Below, piece after piece: positions 1 through 8,307 of a DNA stretch of 64,000 nt; within the stretch, counting starts at the first letter, position 1, and each line of letters begins with the position of its first letter. The stretch is from contig NZ_BILZ01000005.1 in assembly GCF_004000825.1 (NCBI RefSeq), positions 1 through 64,000 of the forward strand. Reading direction: 5' to 3'. Below the pieces are notes generated by a model. The model was not told the origin of the DNA. It ran no database searches and saw nothing but the letters and a program-made list of their open reading frames with translations. The translations under genes and the position numbers were made by a program. Source of the stretch: Paenibacillus kobensis NBRC 15729 (lineage in GTDB: Bacteria; Bacillota; Bacilli; Paenibacillales; Paenibacillaceae).

Positions 1-266
1 TACTTTGCGTTTCTTTTCTCTCGCCGGCGTTGTTTCTCTCGGCCGGAATTAGAATATACCATGAGAACTCATGATAGTGCAACACCTTTTTGAAATAAAA
101 ATCGAAAATGAGTGGTTTAAATATATCCCTTCATCTATATGCAAATGGAAAAACAATGACGCCCTAACGTTCGAACAGACGAACTAAGCATCTCGACCTT
201 CAACGAAATGCTCATTTCGTCTGCTTCAGCAACAATTCAAAGCTGGCCCCACCTCGAAATGATGTG
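1..266. other. Intergenic region, no gene seen
   Basis: No convincing coding region was found. A short inverted repeat (ACGAAAT at 203-209, ATTTCGT at 214-220, 4-nt loop) lies downstream of the minus-strand oxidoreductase gene. It lacks a T-run, so it is at best a weak terminator. The rest is AT-rich spacer. Confidence 0.5.
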
Positions 267-1316
267 CTAGTCCCGCATCAATTCCGCAATCATCACTTTC
301 TCTCCGCGTTTCGCGCTTTCGAGCGCAGCGAACACCATCGCCATGCTGTACCAGTTATCCCGGCAATCCGTCTCGGCAAGCCTTCCTTCACCCAAAGCCT
401 GAAACATTTCCGCTAGGCAGCCGGGGTGACCGGACAACGCCGATTCGTCTGACACACGTTGTTCCGGATCCACGCGTACGTAATCCCGAATAAACTTTCC
501 TTCCTGATCGCCAGGTGCTACGACTTCCGCATATGGCAGGCTATGTCCGTCCCATATTGCCGTACCCGTCTCGCCCGTAATCCGCCATTGCGCCTCCCAA
601 GAGGTCGGTGCACCCTCCGAACACCAAGAGCCGCGATAGTTGAACACAGAGCCGTCGGACATTTCGAAAATACAAATCGCAAACGCATTGCCCTCATACC
701 ACGAGCCCGTTGGATTAAACTCGTGGCAATAGACCGATACCGGGTCCGCACCTGTAATGAGCCGTGCTTGATCGAACGTATGGATCGCCATATCAAGCAA
801 CAACGGGCTTGCCATCGCATCGCGGAACCCGCCAAAATGCGGTCCAAGAAAGAAATCGGCGCCGACGAATCCAACCTTCCCAATCGTCCCCGAGGCGATA
901 AGCTCGCGAAGAGTGCGAATACGGGCATCATACCGTCGGTTCTGCATGACTGCGTGGCTCATGCCCGTACGCTCTGCGATTCGAACGATTTCATTACACT
1001 CATCCATCGTCTCGGCTAGCGGCTTCTCGCTGAATACGCTGCATCCATGCTTCATTGCCGTGCTGCTGATCTGGAAGTGACTTGCAGGTATCGTAACGTC
1101 GAATACGAGGTTAGCCCCGGTCTGCTCAATTGCCTCCGCAAGATCGGTGAACACCTGGCAAGACAGCCCTTTCTTCTCCCGCATTCGCTCCGCGAACTCC
1201 AGCTTGATATCGACGAGAGCTGCAATCTCTGTATCCGGCCGCTGCATGGCATAATCAATCCACGCGTTCGACATGCCGCCGCATCCTGCGACGACAACTT
1301 TATAATTAACGCTCAT
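267..1316 (-). CDS. Gfo/Idh/MocA-family oxidoreductase
   Basis: A 349-residue NAD(P)-dependent sugar or cyclitol oxidoreductase, probably cytosolic. The N-terminus carries a Rossmann dinucleotide motif (VVVAGCGGMSNAW). It is followed by the family's EKPLAETMDEC segment, whose Lys is the usual catalytic/nicotinamide-contact residue, and by the GFO_IDH_MocA C-terminal alpha/beta domain. The length is typical of the family (330-390). I chose the ATG at 1316 rather than the GTG at 1322 because GAGGGGG lies about 10 nt upstream of the ATG and only 4 nt from the GTG. The gene is 34 nt downstream of the sugar isomerase gene on the same strand, so the two are probably one operon acting on the same sugar or inositol-like substrate. 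The substrate cannot be read from the sequence. Confidence 0.9.
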   Translation of the reverse strand: MSVNYKVVVAGCGGMSNAWIDYAMQRPDTEIAALVDIKLEFAERMREKKGLSCQVFTDLAEAIEQTGANLVFDVTIPASHFQISSTAMKHGCSVFSEKPLAETMDECNEIVRIAERTGMSHAVMQNRRYDARIRTLRELIASGTIGKVGFVGADFFLGPHFGGFRDAMASPLLLDMAIHTFDQARLITGADPVSVYCHEFNPTGSWYEGNAFAICIFEMSDGSVFNYRGSWCSEGAPTSWEAQWRITGETGTAIWDGHSLPYAEVVAPGDQEGKFIRDYVRVDPEQRVSDESALSGHPGCLAEMFQALGEGRLAETDCRDNWYSMAMVFAALESAKRGEKVMIAELMRD

Positions 1317-1350
1317 GAGCACGCTGCCCCCTCACTCGAACTAATATCTT

Positions 1351-2238
1351 TTACACCGGATTCGGAACGAAACTCCCGCCCCGGCACTGCTTCAAATAGT
1401 TTAAAGCATGGACTTGACCCGTCATCTCCAATTCACCGCAATATACCGGATCGTGCCAACCTTCGATGTCGATCGTTCCTTGATAGCCTGCTTGGCGGAG
1501 AATCGTAATAATATCGGCCCAGTTGCTGTCCCCGAATCCTGGCGTACGATGCCAGACGAATGGCTTCGGACCGTGAATGCCGTATTCTTTTACAATATCC
1601 CATGCAATCGTTGCGTCCTTGCCATGAACGTGGAACACTTTGTCCACCCACTTGCGCAGCTGCGGAATCGGATCGATGAGCGATACCATCTGGTGACAAG
1701 GCTCCCACTGCAAGCCGATATTGTCCGAAGGAATCGCATTGAACATTTTCTCCCAAGCAGTCGGGTTGTGCGCAATATTCCAGTCGCCGGACTCCCAAGT
1801 GCCGCCCATATCGCAGTTCTCGAATGCAATCCGTACGCCCCGGTCTGCCGCCCGCCGAGACAACTCGCCGAATACTTCCGCATACTTCGGGATAGATTCG
1901 TCGATGCACAGACCAGTCAGTCTGCCTGTGAAACCGGATACAATATCGGTGCCAAAAAGATGCGCATGATCGATCAGACGCTCCCAACTCGCCAGCGTAT
2001 CCGCATTGTCGCCCGCCCCCGTCAGCGGATTGCCGAATATGCCAAGTGTCGAGATGACGAAATCATGCTCGTCCGCGAGCTCGCGAACCCGCTTCGCTGT
2101 TTCAACCAAGTCGGTGGTGCCAGTCGTCTGCCAGAACGTCAGACTGAACGATTCGAATCCGTGAGGAGCAATTTGCGGAATGACGCGCGCGGCATCGCCG
2201 CCGCCGACTAAAGTGCCGATTCGAAGCTGATGTGCCAT
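1351..2238 (-). CDS. Sugar phosphate isomerase/epimerase family protein (AP endonuclease 2-like TIM barrel)
   Basis: A 295-residue TIM-barrel protein of the xylose isomerase-like/AP-endonuclease-2 superfamily. This family isomerises or epimerises keto sugars or dehydrates inositol derivatives using a divalent metal. Metal-site segments are visible: IAFENCDMGG (Glu), LQWEPCHQM, VFHVHGKDA and GTIDIEGWHDP (Glu), in the usual order. The reading frame extends to 2319, but the ATG at 2238 has AGGAG about 11 nt upstream and begins the first beta strand (AHQLRIGTLVGGG), so the longer form is rejected. It is the first gene of a two-gene operon with the MocA-type oxidoreductase and faces an AraC-family regulator, which probably controls it. 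The exact substrate is unknown. Confidence 0.87.
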   Translation of the reverse strand: MAHQLRIGTLVGGGDAARVIPQIAPHGFESFSLTFWQTTGTTDLVETAKRVRELADEHDFVISTLGIFGNPLTGAGDNADTLASWERLIDHAHLFGTDIVSGFTGRLTGLCIDESIPKYAEVFGELSRRAADRGVRIAFENCDMGGTWESGDWNIAHNPTAWEKMFNAIPSDNIGLQWEPCHQMVSLIDPIPQLRKWVDKVFHVHGKDATIAWDIVKEYGIHGPKPFVWHRTPGFGDSNWADIITILRQAGYQGTIDIEGWHDPVYCGELEMTGQVHALNYLKQCRGGSFVPNPV

Positions 2239-2277
2239 CTTGAGGACCACTCCTATATTGTTGTAATATGATGAGAA

Positions 2278-2295
2278 CACGTTCATTGTAACGTG
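2278..2295. promoter_or_regulatory. Candidate operator: inverted repeat between divergent operons
   Basis: CACGTT (2278-2283) and AACGTG (2290-2295) form a perfect 6-bp inverted repeat with a 6-nt spacer. It lies between the divergent sugar isomerase operon and the AraC-family gene, about 40 bp upstream of the isomerase ATG, which places it near the expected promoter. Regulator binding is inference only. Confidence 0.3.
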
Positions 2296-2362
2296 CAAAA
2301 CCATCTTTTTCTCCACCAATCTTGGGCATTTATCGCACTATCTTGTGGGAGTTGAACTGCGA

Positions 2363-3250
2363 ATGACTTATCCGAAGGAATTGCATGAAGCGACTTATCT
2401 AGCGGAGAGAAATCATCCTTTCCAGTTCTTCTACAACGAATGCCGCGGCGCGAAACAAGACCAGAACATCCTGTATCTGCATTGGCATGAACACTTCGAA
2501 ATCATCGTCATGCAGAAGGGCAGCGCCGTCTTCCACATCGATAGCCAGCCATACGAGGCGTCGCCGGGCGACGTACTAATCGTTCCGGCCGGCGGCCTGC
2601 ATGTCGGATACAGCACATGCGTTGGCGACACCGCATTTTTGTCCATCGTGTTCAACAGCTCGTTATTTCAAGATTGGTCCCATGATGCCATTCATGCAAG
2701 CTTCGTGCTCCCGTATCTGGAAGGCACGATTCACTTCCCTGTGAAGCCGGCCATGCTCAATCCAGAATGCGTGAACCATTACTCGCTTCTGGAACAAGCA
2801 AGCTTGGAATTTCAAGAGAAGAAACCGGCCTATCAGCTTATCATTAAGTCTCAGCTCCATATGCTGCTCGTTCAGCTTGCAAGAACGTTCCTCCCGCAAC
2901 AACTGCCAGACGGAGCAAGCCGCCGGTATATATACAATCGGGACCGGTTCAAAGCGTTGATCTCCCTCATCGAATCCAATTTTGCAGACAAGCTGACCGT
3001 AACGGATGCCGCTAAGCATATGAACCTGAACCCGTACCATTTTTGCAAAATGTTCAAGAAGCTTACCGGACGGACTTACATCGAATATGTGAATGTATGC
3101 AAAATTAATGAAGCGGAGCGTCTGCTGCTGGAAGACAAGCTGTCGATCACGGAGATCGCCAGCGCGATCGGCTGCGATAATCCGAACTACTTCACGAAGC
3201 TGTTCAAGCAGTACAAAGGGGTTACGCCTTCCCAATTCCGAAAAAACTGA
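2363..3250 (+). CDS. AraC-family transcriptional regulator (cupin sensor)
   Basis: A 295-residue AraC/XylS-type regulator. The N-terminal cupin sensor (about residues 20-100) contains LHWHEHFEIIVMQKG and SPGDVLIVPAGGLH. The C-terminal 100 residues hold two helix-turn-helix motifs: LTVTDAAKHMNLNPYHFCKMF, then ITEIASAIGCDNPNYFTKLF with the family tail YKGVTPSQFRK. The frame opens with a GTG at 2345, but the ATG at 2363 has TGGGAG 11 nt upstream and is preferred. It is transcribed away from the isomerase/oxidoreductase operon, with 124 bp between start codons, so it is the likely local sugar-responsive activator. The ligand is unknown. Confidence 0.9.
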   Translation: MTYPKELHEATYLAERNHPFQFFYNECRGAKQDQNILYLHWHEHFEIIVMQKGSAVFHIDSQPYEASPGDVLIVPAGGLHVGYSTCVGDTAFLSIVFNSSLFQDWSHDAIHASFVLPYLEGTIHFPVKPAMLNPECVNHYSLLEQASLEFQEKKPAYQLIIKSQLHMLLVQLARTFLPQQLPDGASRRYIYNRDRFKALISLIESNFADKLTVTDAAKHMNLNPYHFCKMFKKLTGRTYIEYVNVCKINEAERLLLEDKLSITEIASAIGCDNPNYFTKLFKQYKGVTPSQFRKN

Positions 3251-3287
3251 CGGCTATGATCCTGCATCCTGCCATATACAAATTGCA

Positions 3288-3320
3288 AACAAGACTGCTC
3301 CATGAGAGAGCAGTCTTGTT
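3288..3320. terminator. Inverted repeat, probable bidirectional terminator
   Basis: A perfect 13-bp stem (AACAAGACTGCTC at 3288-3300, complement at 3308-3320) with a 7-nt loop, between the convergent ends of the AraC gene and the DUF2238 gene. The T-runs are short on both sides, so efficiency is uncertain. Confidence 0.65.
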
Positions 3321-3326
3321 CATGTT

Positions 3327-4010
3327 TTACGCCGATGGCTTTTTGTTCTGGACATGACTTATCCAATAAAACAACCCAATCGCAATCAGCACGCCGATCA
3401 GCGACATCGTCATATCTTTCTGCGAATCGAAAATATCATCTTGCATCCCGATATATTTAGCCGCCAGCTTCTTATTGAACAGATAGGCAGCCCACATCTC
3501 CAGCAGCTCGAACAGCCCGCTCGCGGCGACGATAAAGCTGAACGTGACGATATATTGCCTCGTACGATTCAACTTCAGCCCGTACATAACCCATTCCCGA
3601 ACCGGGAATGCAATTAGCAGCCCGAAGAAGAAATGAACGATTCGGTCGTAAAACCCTCTTTTGATATGGAACGTATGCTTGAGCCATTCGTCAACCGGCG
3701 TATCCTGGTACGAATAATGTCCGCCATACGCATGCATCGCAAGAAATAAAGCAATGAGCATGTAAGACAGATTGCTAAGCGGGAATACGCGGTAGAAACA
3801 TACGAGCAGGACTACGAATGCGATAAGAAGAAAATTTTCGATCGCCCATACTTTCCACTCGTGCGGATGGATGGCCATAATTACCCACCAGATTGCAAAT
3901 GCGACGATTGTCGCCTTCAGCAGTTTGTTGCGTTTAAACGGGATAAGGTGGCTGCGAAGACGCTGAGACCATCCGTTCATCTCTGCTGCCTTGCTAGAAG
4001 TTCGGTTCAA
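3327..4010 (-). CDS. DUF2238 (YjdF-like) integral membrane protein
   Basis: A 227-residue polytopic membrane protein matching the DUF2238/YjdF pattern. Hydrophobic helices are evident at about 30-50 (LLKATIVAFAIWWVIM), 55-75, 78-95, 115-135, 150-175 and 200-218. Family-typical polar motifs include HAYGGHYSY, RGFYDRIVHFFFGLLIAFP and the GMQDDIFDSQKDM segment before the last helix. The molecular function is unknown. The start codon is TTG (4008-4010) with AGAGG 8 nt upstream. It is monocistronic, between an AraC gene and the hexuronate operon, and is not obviously tied to either. Confidence 0.85.
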   Translation of the reverse strand: MNRTSSKAAEMNGWSQRLRSHLIPFKRNKLLKATIVAFAIWWVIMAIHPHEWKVWAIENFLLIAFVVLLVCFYRVFPLSNLSYMLIALFLAMHAYGGHYSYQDTPVDEWLKHTFHIKRGFYDRIVHFFFGLLIAFPVREWVMYGLKLNRTRQYIVTFSFIVAASGLFELLEMWAAYLFNKKLAAKYIGMQDDIFDSQKDMTMSLIGVLIAIGLFYWISHVQNKKPSA

Positions 4011-4152
4011 TGCGGCAACCTCTTTTCACTATTTCCATGATTAGGGTTAGGGTTGCCGACATGACTGGGAACTATCCGGCATGAGAACTAAGAAACATTC
4101 TGTTGCAAGGTATAAGGGATGTTCAACGGGTGAACGGAGCGAACAGTTGCTC

Positions 4153-5172
4153 CTATAACTCTACTATTGCTTTAATCACTTTCGCCGCCGGATCCAGCCA
4201 ACGGTCGAACTCACCGGTCATCGTGTCCAAGCTCGCACGATGCGTAATATAAGGACCGACATCGATGATACCTGCGAGCATCGCTTCTTTGACCCGGTCG
4301 AAATCTTCCCGCGTCGCGTTCCGGCTTCCCATCACCGTTAGCTCCCGGCGGTGAAACTCCGCATCGTCGAACGAAATACGGCTTTTGACCAATCCAACGA
4401 ATACAAGCGTACCGCCGCTTGCAGGATAATCAAACGAGATCTCCATCGATTGGGCATTGCCCGTCGCATCGAATACGACCGTCGGATAATCGCCGCCCGT
4501 AATTTGTTTAATATGCCCATGAGGATCATGGAAAGCATGTACGGTATGATCCGCCCGCGCCCATGTCTGACAGAACGCTAGACGTTCCTCGTTCACGTCC
4601 ATCGCAATCACATTCGCTCCCGCAGCCTTAGCGGATGCCATTACGCCAAGCCCGATTGGTCCAGCGCCGATGACAAGCACCGTTTCTCCGCGCATGACCC
4701 GGGAACGGCGGACGGCATGCGCTCCGATCGCAAGCGGCTCCAACATGGCGGCTTGGTCGAACGACAAACCATCCGTTTTGATTAAATGTGTGGCCGGTAC
4801 CACAATCCTCTCGCATAGCCCGCCGTCGGCATGAACGCCGAGCACCCGCATCGAGACGCAACAGTTCGTCTTCCCGCTGCGGCAGGCCACGCACTCCCCG
4901 CAGTGGAGATAGGGGATGACGGCAACCGGATCACCGGTTTGAATGCCATGACGGACAGCCGATCCAGCCTGTTCCACAATACCCGACAGCTCATGTCCGA
5001 TTATTCTCGGATAGGTGAAGAACGGCTGATTGCCGCGGTAAGCATGCATGTCCGTACCGCATATGCCGACTCTTCGAATCCGAACGACCGCTTCATCCGC
5101 TCCTGGAACAGGTTCCGGCAGATCATCGCGGAGCTGCCACTCGTTGATGCCGCTAAGCTGAATGCCTCTCAT
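4153..5172 (-). CDS. Zinc-dependent medium-chain alcohol dehydrogenase, probable L-galactonate/sugar-acid dehydrogenase
   Basis: A 339-residue medium-chain dehydrogenase with both zinc sites. The catalytic site shows GICGTDMHAY and GHELSG. The structural four-Cys loop is CGECVACRSGKTNCC. The Rossmann motif VLVIGAGPIGLGVMA is followed by an acidic residue (AMDVNEE), which suggests NAD. It is the last gene of an operon with uxaB and uxaA and overlaps uxaA by 4 nt. In that context the best fit is the LgoD/YjjN role: oxidising L-galactonate to D-tagaturonate, which UxaB then reduces. Other polyol or sugar-acid substrates (L-gulonate, for example) remain possible. Confidence 0.87.
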   Translation of the reverse strand: MRGIQLSGINEWQLRDDLPEPVPGADEAVVRIRRVGICGTDMHAYRGNQPFFTYPRIIGHELSGIVEQAGSAVRHGIQTGDPVAVIPYLHCGECVACRSGKTNCCVSMRVLGVHADGGLCERIVVPATHLIKTDGLSFDQAAMLEPLAIGAHAVRRSRVMRGETVLVIGAGPIGLGVMASAKAAGANVIAMDVNEERLAFCQTWARADHTVHAFHDPHGHIKQITGGDYPTVVFDATGNAQSMEISFDYPASGGTLVFVGLVKSRISFDDAEFHRRELTVMGSRNATREDFDRVKEAMLAGIIDVGPYITHRASLDTMTGEFDRWLDPAAKVIKAIVEL

Positions 5173-6686
5173 AAAATAACACCGTCCTTAAAAATCGCGA
5201 TTTCGCGGAATCCGTTCCGTTCGTTATGCGTGCGGCGTTCGCCGGAAGCAAGCGAGATCAGATCGTTCCACAGCTCGTCTGTCATCTCTGTCATCGACTT
5301 GTCCTCCAGCAGTTGACCCGCGTTGTAATCGATCCAATTCTTTTTGCGCACCGCAAGCTCTGTGTTCGTCGATATTTTCACCGTCGGAACCGGTCCTCCG
5401 AACGGTGTTCCGCGCCCTGTAGTAAACAAGACGATATGCGCGCCTGCCGCCGCGAGCGCCGTCACCGACACAAGATCGTTGCCCGGCGCCTCCAGCAAAT
5501 TTAATCCGTTCTTCGCAACCCGATCGCCGTACTTCACAACATCATTTACGGTCGCGTGCCCGCCCTTTTGCGTGCAGCCAAGCGATTTCTCTTCCAATGT
5601 CGTGATGCCGCCCTCTTTGTTGCCCGGAGACGGGTTGTCGTAGATGACTTGGCCGTGTCTGATGTAATAGTGTTTAAACTCGTTGATGAGCGACACAATG
5701 TTGCTGAATACCTGCTCATCAGCCGCCCGGTTCATCAGTATCGTCTCTGCGCCGAACATCTCGGGCACCTCAGTCAGAATGGCCGTCCCTCCAGCATCGA
5801 TTAGCCGGTCCGACACCGCCCCGACGAGCGGATTCGCCGTAATGCCGGACAATCCGTCCGATCCGCCGCACTTCAGCCCCAGCTTCAGCTTCGAGACCGG
5901 CACCGGCTCTCTGCCGAAGGCCGACGCATAATCGACGAGTTGTTCCAACAGCTCCATGCCTGCTTCTAATTCATCCTCTTCTTCCTGCGATTTCAGAAAT
6001 TTCACCCGCTCCGGGTCGTAATTACCAATCGCTTTCTTAAACGAATCGATTCCGTTATTCTCGCAGCCGAGTCCGACGACGAGTACCGCCCCTGCATTCG
6101 GATGATGAACGAGCGAAGCGAGCAGCTTCTGCGTATGGGCCAAATCATCGCCAAGCTGCGAGCAGCCGAACGGATGAGCGAAATGAAACACACCGTCCAC
6201 CCGGCCCCGGAATTGTTCATCTGCGCGTCTCGCTAATATTTCGCATGTCTTATTGATGCAGCCAACCGTATTAATGATCCATACTTCGTTACGGATGCCG
6301 ACCTCGCCATTTGCACGAACGTAACCATTGAATTGCCGGTTAGGATGATAGTTGACGGAACCCGCTTGCGCTTCTTGTCCAAATCCAACTTGCTCCTCCG
6401 GTTCGTAACGGTAATCCAATATATCGCCTAGACCGGTGCGCAAATTGTGCGTATGCACCCAATCGCCAGGCTGCAGCTCCTTCACCGCTTTGCCGATCGA
6501 ATAGCCGAACTTGTATACGTCTTGCCCTGCGGCGACGGGCGACGTCACGATTTTGTGGCCTTTCGGCACTTGTTCTCGAACCGTCATTACAACGTTGTTG
6601 TCCAGCTGTATCGTTTCGCCCGCCGCATAAGGCCGCAGCGTTATGACGACCTGGTCCCGCTCCGACAATCTAACCCAGCCTTCCAT
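5169..6686 (-). CDS. uxaA: Altronate dehydratase
   Basis: A 505-residue UxaA-family dehydratase, converting D-altronate to 2-keto-3-deoxy-D-gluconate, cytosolic and iron-dependent in characterised members. The N-terminal SAF-like domain (about 1-95) ends in the GDWVHTHNL motif. The large C-terminal dehydratase domain (about 105-505) contains GYVRANGEVGIRN, the Cys-bearing NTVGCINKTCE, HPFGCSQLGDD, GLGCENNGID and LKCGGSDGLSGITANP. Length matches E. coli UxaA (495). It overlaps the end of uxaB by 17 nt and the downstream dehydrogenase by 4 nt, so translation is probably coupled. UxaA is preferred over galactarate dehydratase because uxaB is the upstream neighbour. Confidence 0.93.
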   Translation of the reverse strand: MEGWVRLSERDQVVITLRPYAAGETIQLDNNVVMTVREQVPKGHKIVTSPVAAGQDVYKFGYSIGKAVKELQPGDWVHTHNLRTGLGDILDYRYEPEEQVGFGQEAQAGSVNYHPNRQFNGYVRANGEVGIRNEVWIINTVGCINKTCEILARRADEQFRGRVDGVFHFAHPFGCSQLGDDLAHTQKLLASLVHHPNAGAVLVVGLGCENNGIDSFKKAIGNYDPERVKFLKSQEEEDELEAGMELLEQLVDYASAFGREPVPVSKLKLGLKCGGSDGLSGITANPLVGAVSDRLIDAGGTAILTEVPEMFGAETILMNRAADEQVFSNIVSLINEFKHYYIRHGQVIYDNPSPGNKEGGITTLEEKSLGCTQKGGHATVNDVVKYGDRVAKNGLNLLEAPGNDLVSVTALAAAGAHIVLFTTGRGTPFGGPVPTVKISTNTELAVRKKNWIDYNAGQLLEDKSMTEMTDELWNDLISLASGERRTHNERNGFREIAIFKDGVIL

Positions 6687-8178
6687 TCGCCCCGCCCCTT
6701 TCGAGCCATTCCAACTGATCGGCTGTTAACTTGACGAATCCTTCATAAACCGTCAGATCTTCTCCCCACAGCTGCTCATCTTGAAGCATTAGCCTTACCG
6801 TTAGTTCGGCGGATAGCCGGTTATGCTGTGCGGTCTCCCAATGCCGGGAGAATCTATTCAGCATGGCCTCGTCGTCTCTGACCGAATAGGACTTGCCGTC
6901 TATCGTTTGTCCAACCCATATTCCGCTCTCTTCCTCGCGATGAATCCGGTAATAACGAAGCAACCCCGCCATGCCAAGGGATAAACGCAGTGGCACATCG
7001 CCTCCTGCAGCCAAGTAGTCTTTGATCGTAGGGAGCAGACGGACTTTGAATTTGCTTATGCTGTTCATCGCAATGTCTGCCAGTCGGTGCCGAATATGAG
7101 GATTGCCGAACCGGTCGAACACGTCGCCTGCGTACATCATGAGTTGTTGTGTATCATAGGGAAGAATCGGTACGATATCATCGATAATAAGCTTCTTCAC
7201 CATCTCGCCTAGCGCCGGATGCCGAAGCAGATCTCCGACATGCTCTACACCATTCAGCAAACCGATAGGCGCCATCCACGTATGCGCACCGTTCAACAAT
7301 CGGACCTTACGCTGCTGGAACGGCCGCAGATCGTCAGTCCAATGAACGTTCAATCCCGCTTGACGCAGCGGAAGGACTGCCTCCATCTCCGGCTCGGCCT
7401 CGATCGCCCACAGATGATAAGGCTCCGCCGTACATAGAAGCTCATCCCGATACCCCCACTCTGTGAAATAAGCTTCTGCTGCCGCAGCATCCGGGTAACC
7501 GGTTACAATTCGGTCCACGAGCGAATTAAGAAACCGGTTGCTTCTGCGCACCCATTCGCAGAACGATTCGGAATAACGCCAGTCGGCTGCATAGCGAAGC
7601 ACAGCCTCTCGCAGCGCATCCCCGTTCCGCTCCAACAGCTCGCAAGGCAGTATGATCAGCCCTTTGCCGGGATCGCCTCCGAACGCTTGGTACCGCTCGT
7701 GCAGCAGAAATGCCATTTTGCCCGGGAAAGACAAGATCGGCCCTCCGGTCAGCGGCTCTGGCGTATAGACCAGTCCGGCCTCCGTCGTATTGGAGATGAC
7801 GAATGTCAAAGACGGACTGACAGCAAGCTCTCCGAGCTTGGACCACTCCGTATACGGATCGAACACTTGCGAGATGCATTGTATCTTCTCGTGCCGTTTG
7901 TACGGCTCGCCATTGACCAAGCCTTGCATAATGAGGGTATACAGTCCGTCCTGCTCAGCCAGCTTCTCGATCTTCGCTTTGCCTGACGGACGCGGCTGCG
8001 TTACCGCGACACTGCCTCCGAACAAGCCTTGAACGCGGCATGCATGGATCATCCAATCGGCAAAGCCGCGCAAAAAATTGCCTTCGCCGATTTGAAGCAC
8101 CGTAACTGGCGCATTCGCTGTCAGCTCGAACTGGGCCAATTCATCGCCTTGCAGCTTCGAACGTTTTAATTGCTCCAT
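6670..8178 (-). CDS. uxaB: Tagaturonate reductase (altronate oxidoreductase)
   Basis: A 502-residue mannitol-dehydrogenase-family protein. Characterised UxaB reduces D-tagaturonate to D-altronate with NADH. The N-terminal nucleotide-binding segment VLQIGEGNFLRGFADWMIH is diagnostic. The C-terminal domain contains KVRLLNGAHTWMAP (catalytic Lys/Asn/His region) and DVFDRFGNPHIRH. Length is close to E. coli UxaB (483). AGAGGAG lies 10 nt before the ATG. It is the first gene of the uxaB-uxaA-dehydrogenase operon and faces a divergent AraC-type regulator across 129 bp. Regulation by that protein is likely but inferred. Confidence 0.93.
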   Translation of the reverse strand: MEQLKRSKLQGDELAQFELTANAPVTVLQIGEGNFLRGFADWMIHACRVQGLFGGSVAVTQPRPSGKAKIEKLAEQDGLYTLIMQGLVNGEPYKRHEKIQCISQVFDPYTEWSKLGELAVSPSLTFVISNTTEAGLVYTPEPLTGGPILSFPGKMAFLLHERYQAFGGDPGKGLIILPCELLERNGDALREAVLRYAADWRYSESFCEWVRRSNRFLNSLVDRIVTGYPDAAAAEAYFTEWGYRDELLCTAEPYHLWAIEAEPEMEAVLPLRQAGLNVHWTDDLRPFQQRKVRLLNGAHTWMAPIGLLNGVEHVGDLLRHPALGEMVKKLIIDDIVPILPYDTQQLMMYAGDVFDRFGNPHIRHRLADIAMNSISKFKVRLLPTIKDYLAAGGDVPLRLSLGMAGLLRYYRIHREEESGIWVGQTIDGKSYSVRDDEAMLNRFSRHWETAQHNRLSAELTVRLMLQDEQLWGEDLTVYEGFVKLTADQLEWLERGGANGRLG

Positions 8179-8215
8179 CCGTTAAACGCTCCTCTCTGCC
8201 CTTATTGTAATGAAG

Positions 8216-8265
8216 CAAAATCGACAAAGAAATGATCTATTATTGCAAAAAGATACTCGATTTTG
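8216..8265. promoter_or_regulatory. Candidate operator: spaced inverted repeat in the divergent uxaB/araC-like promoter
   Basis: CAAAATCGA (8216-8224) and TCGATTTTG (8257-8265) are perfect 9-bp inverted half sites whose centres are 41 bp apart, about four helical turns. They sit midway between the divergent starts of uxaB and the regulator. The same-face spacing suits a dimeric regulator, although AraC proteins more often use direct repeats. Confidence 0.35.
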
Positions 8266-8307
8266 ATATCGTAGGGTAGAATATGACTTCGCGAGGAGGA
8301 GCACTAC

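Noticed and set aside
4045-4060. Two copies of TTAGGG in a row, resembling a telomere repeat.
   Set aside because: Only two copies in an intergenic spacer of a bacterial chromosome. Chance is sufficient.
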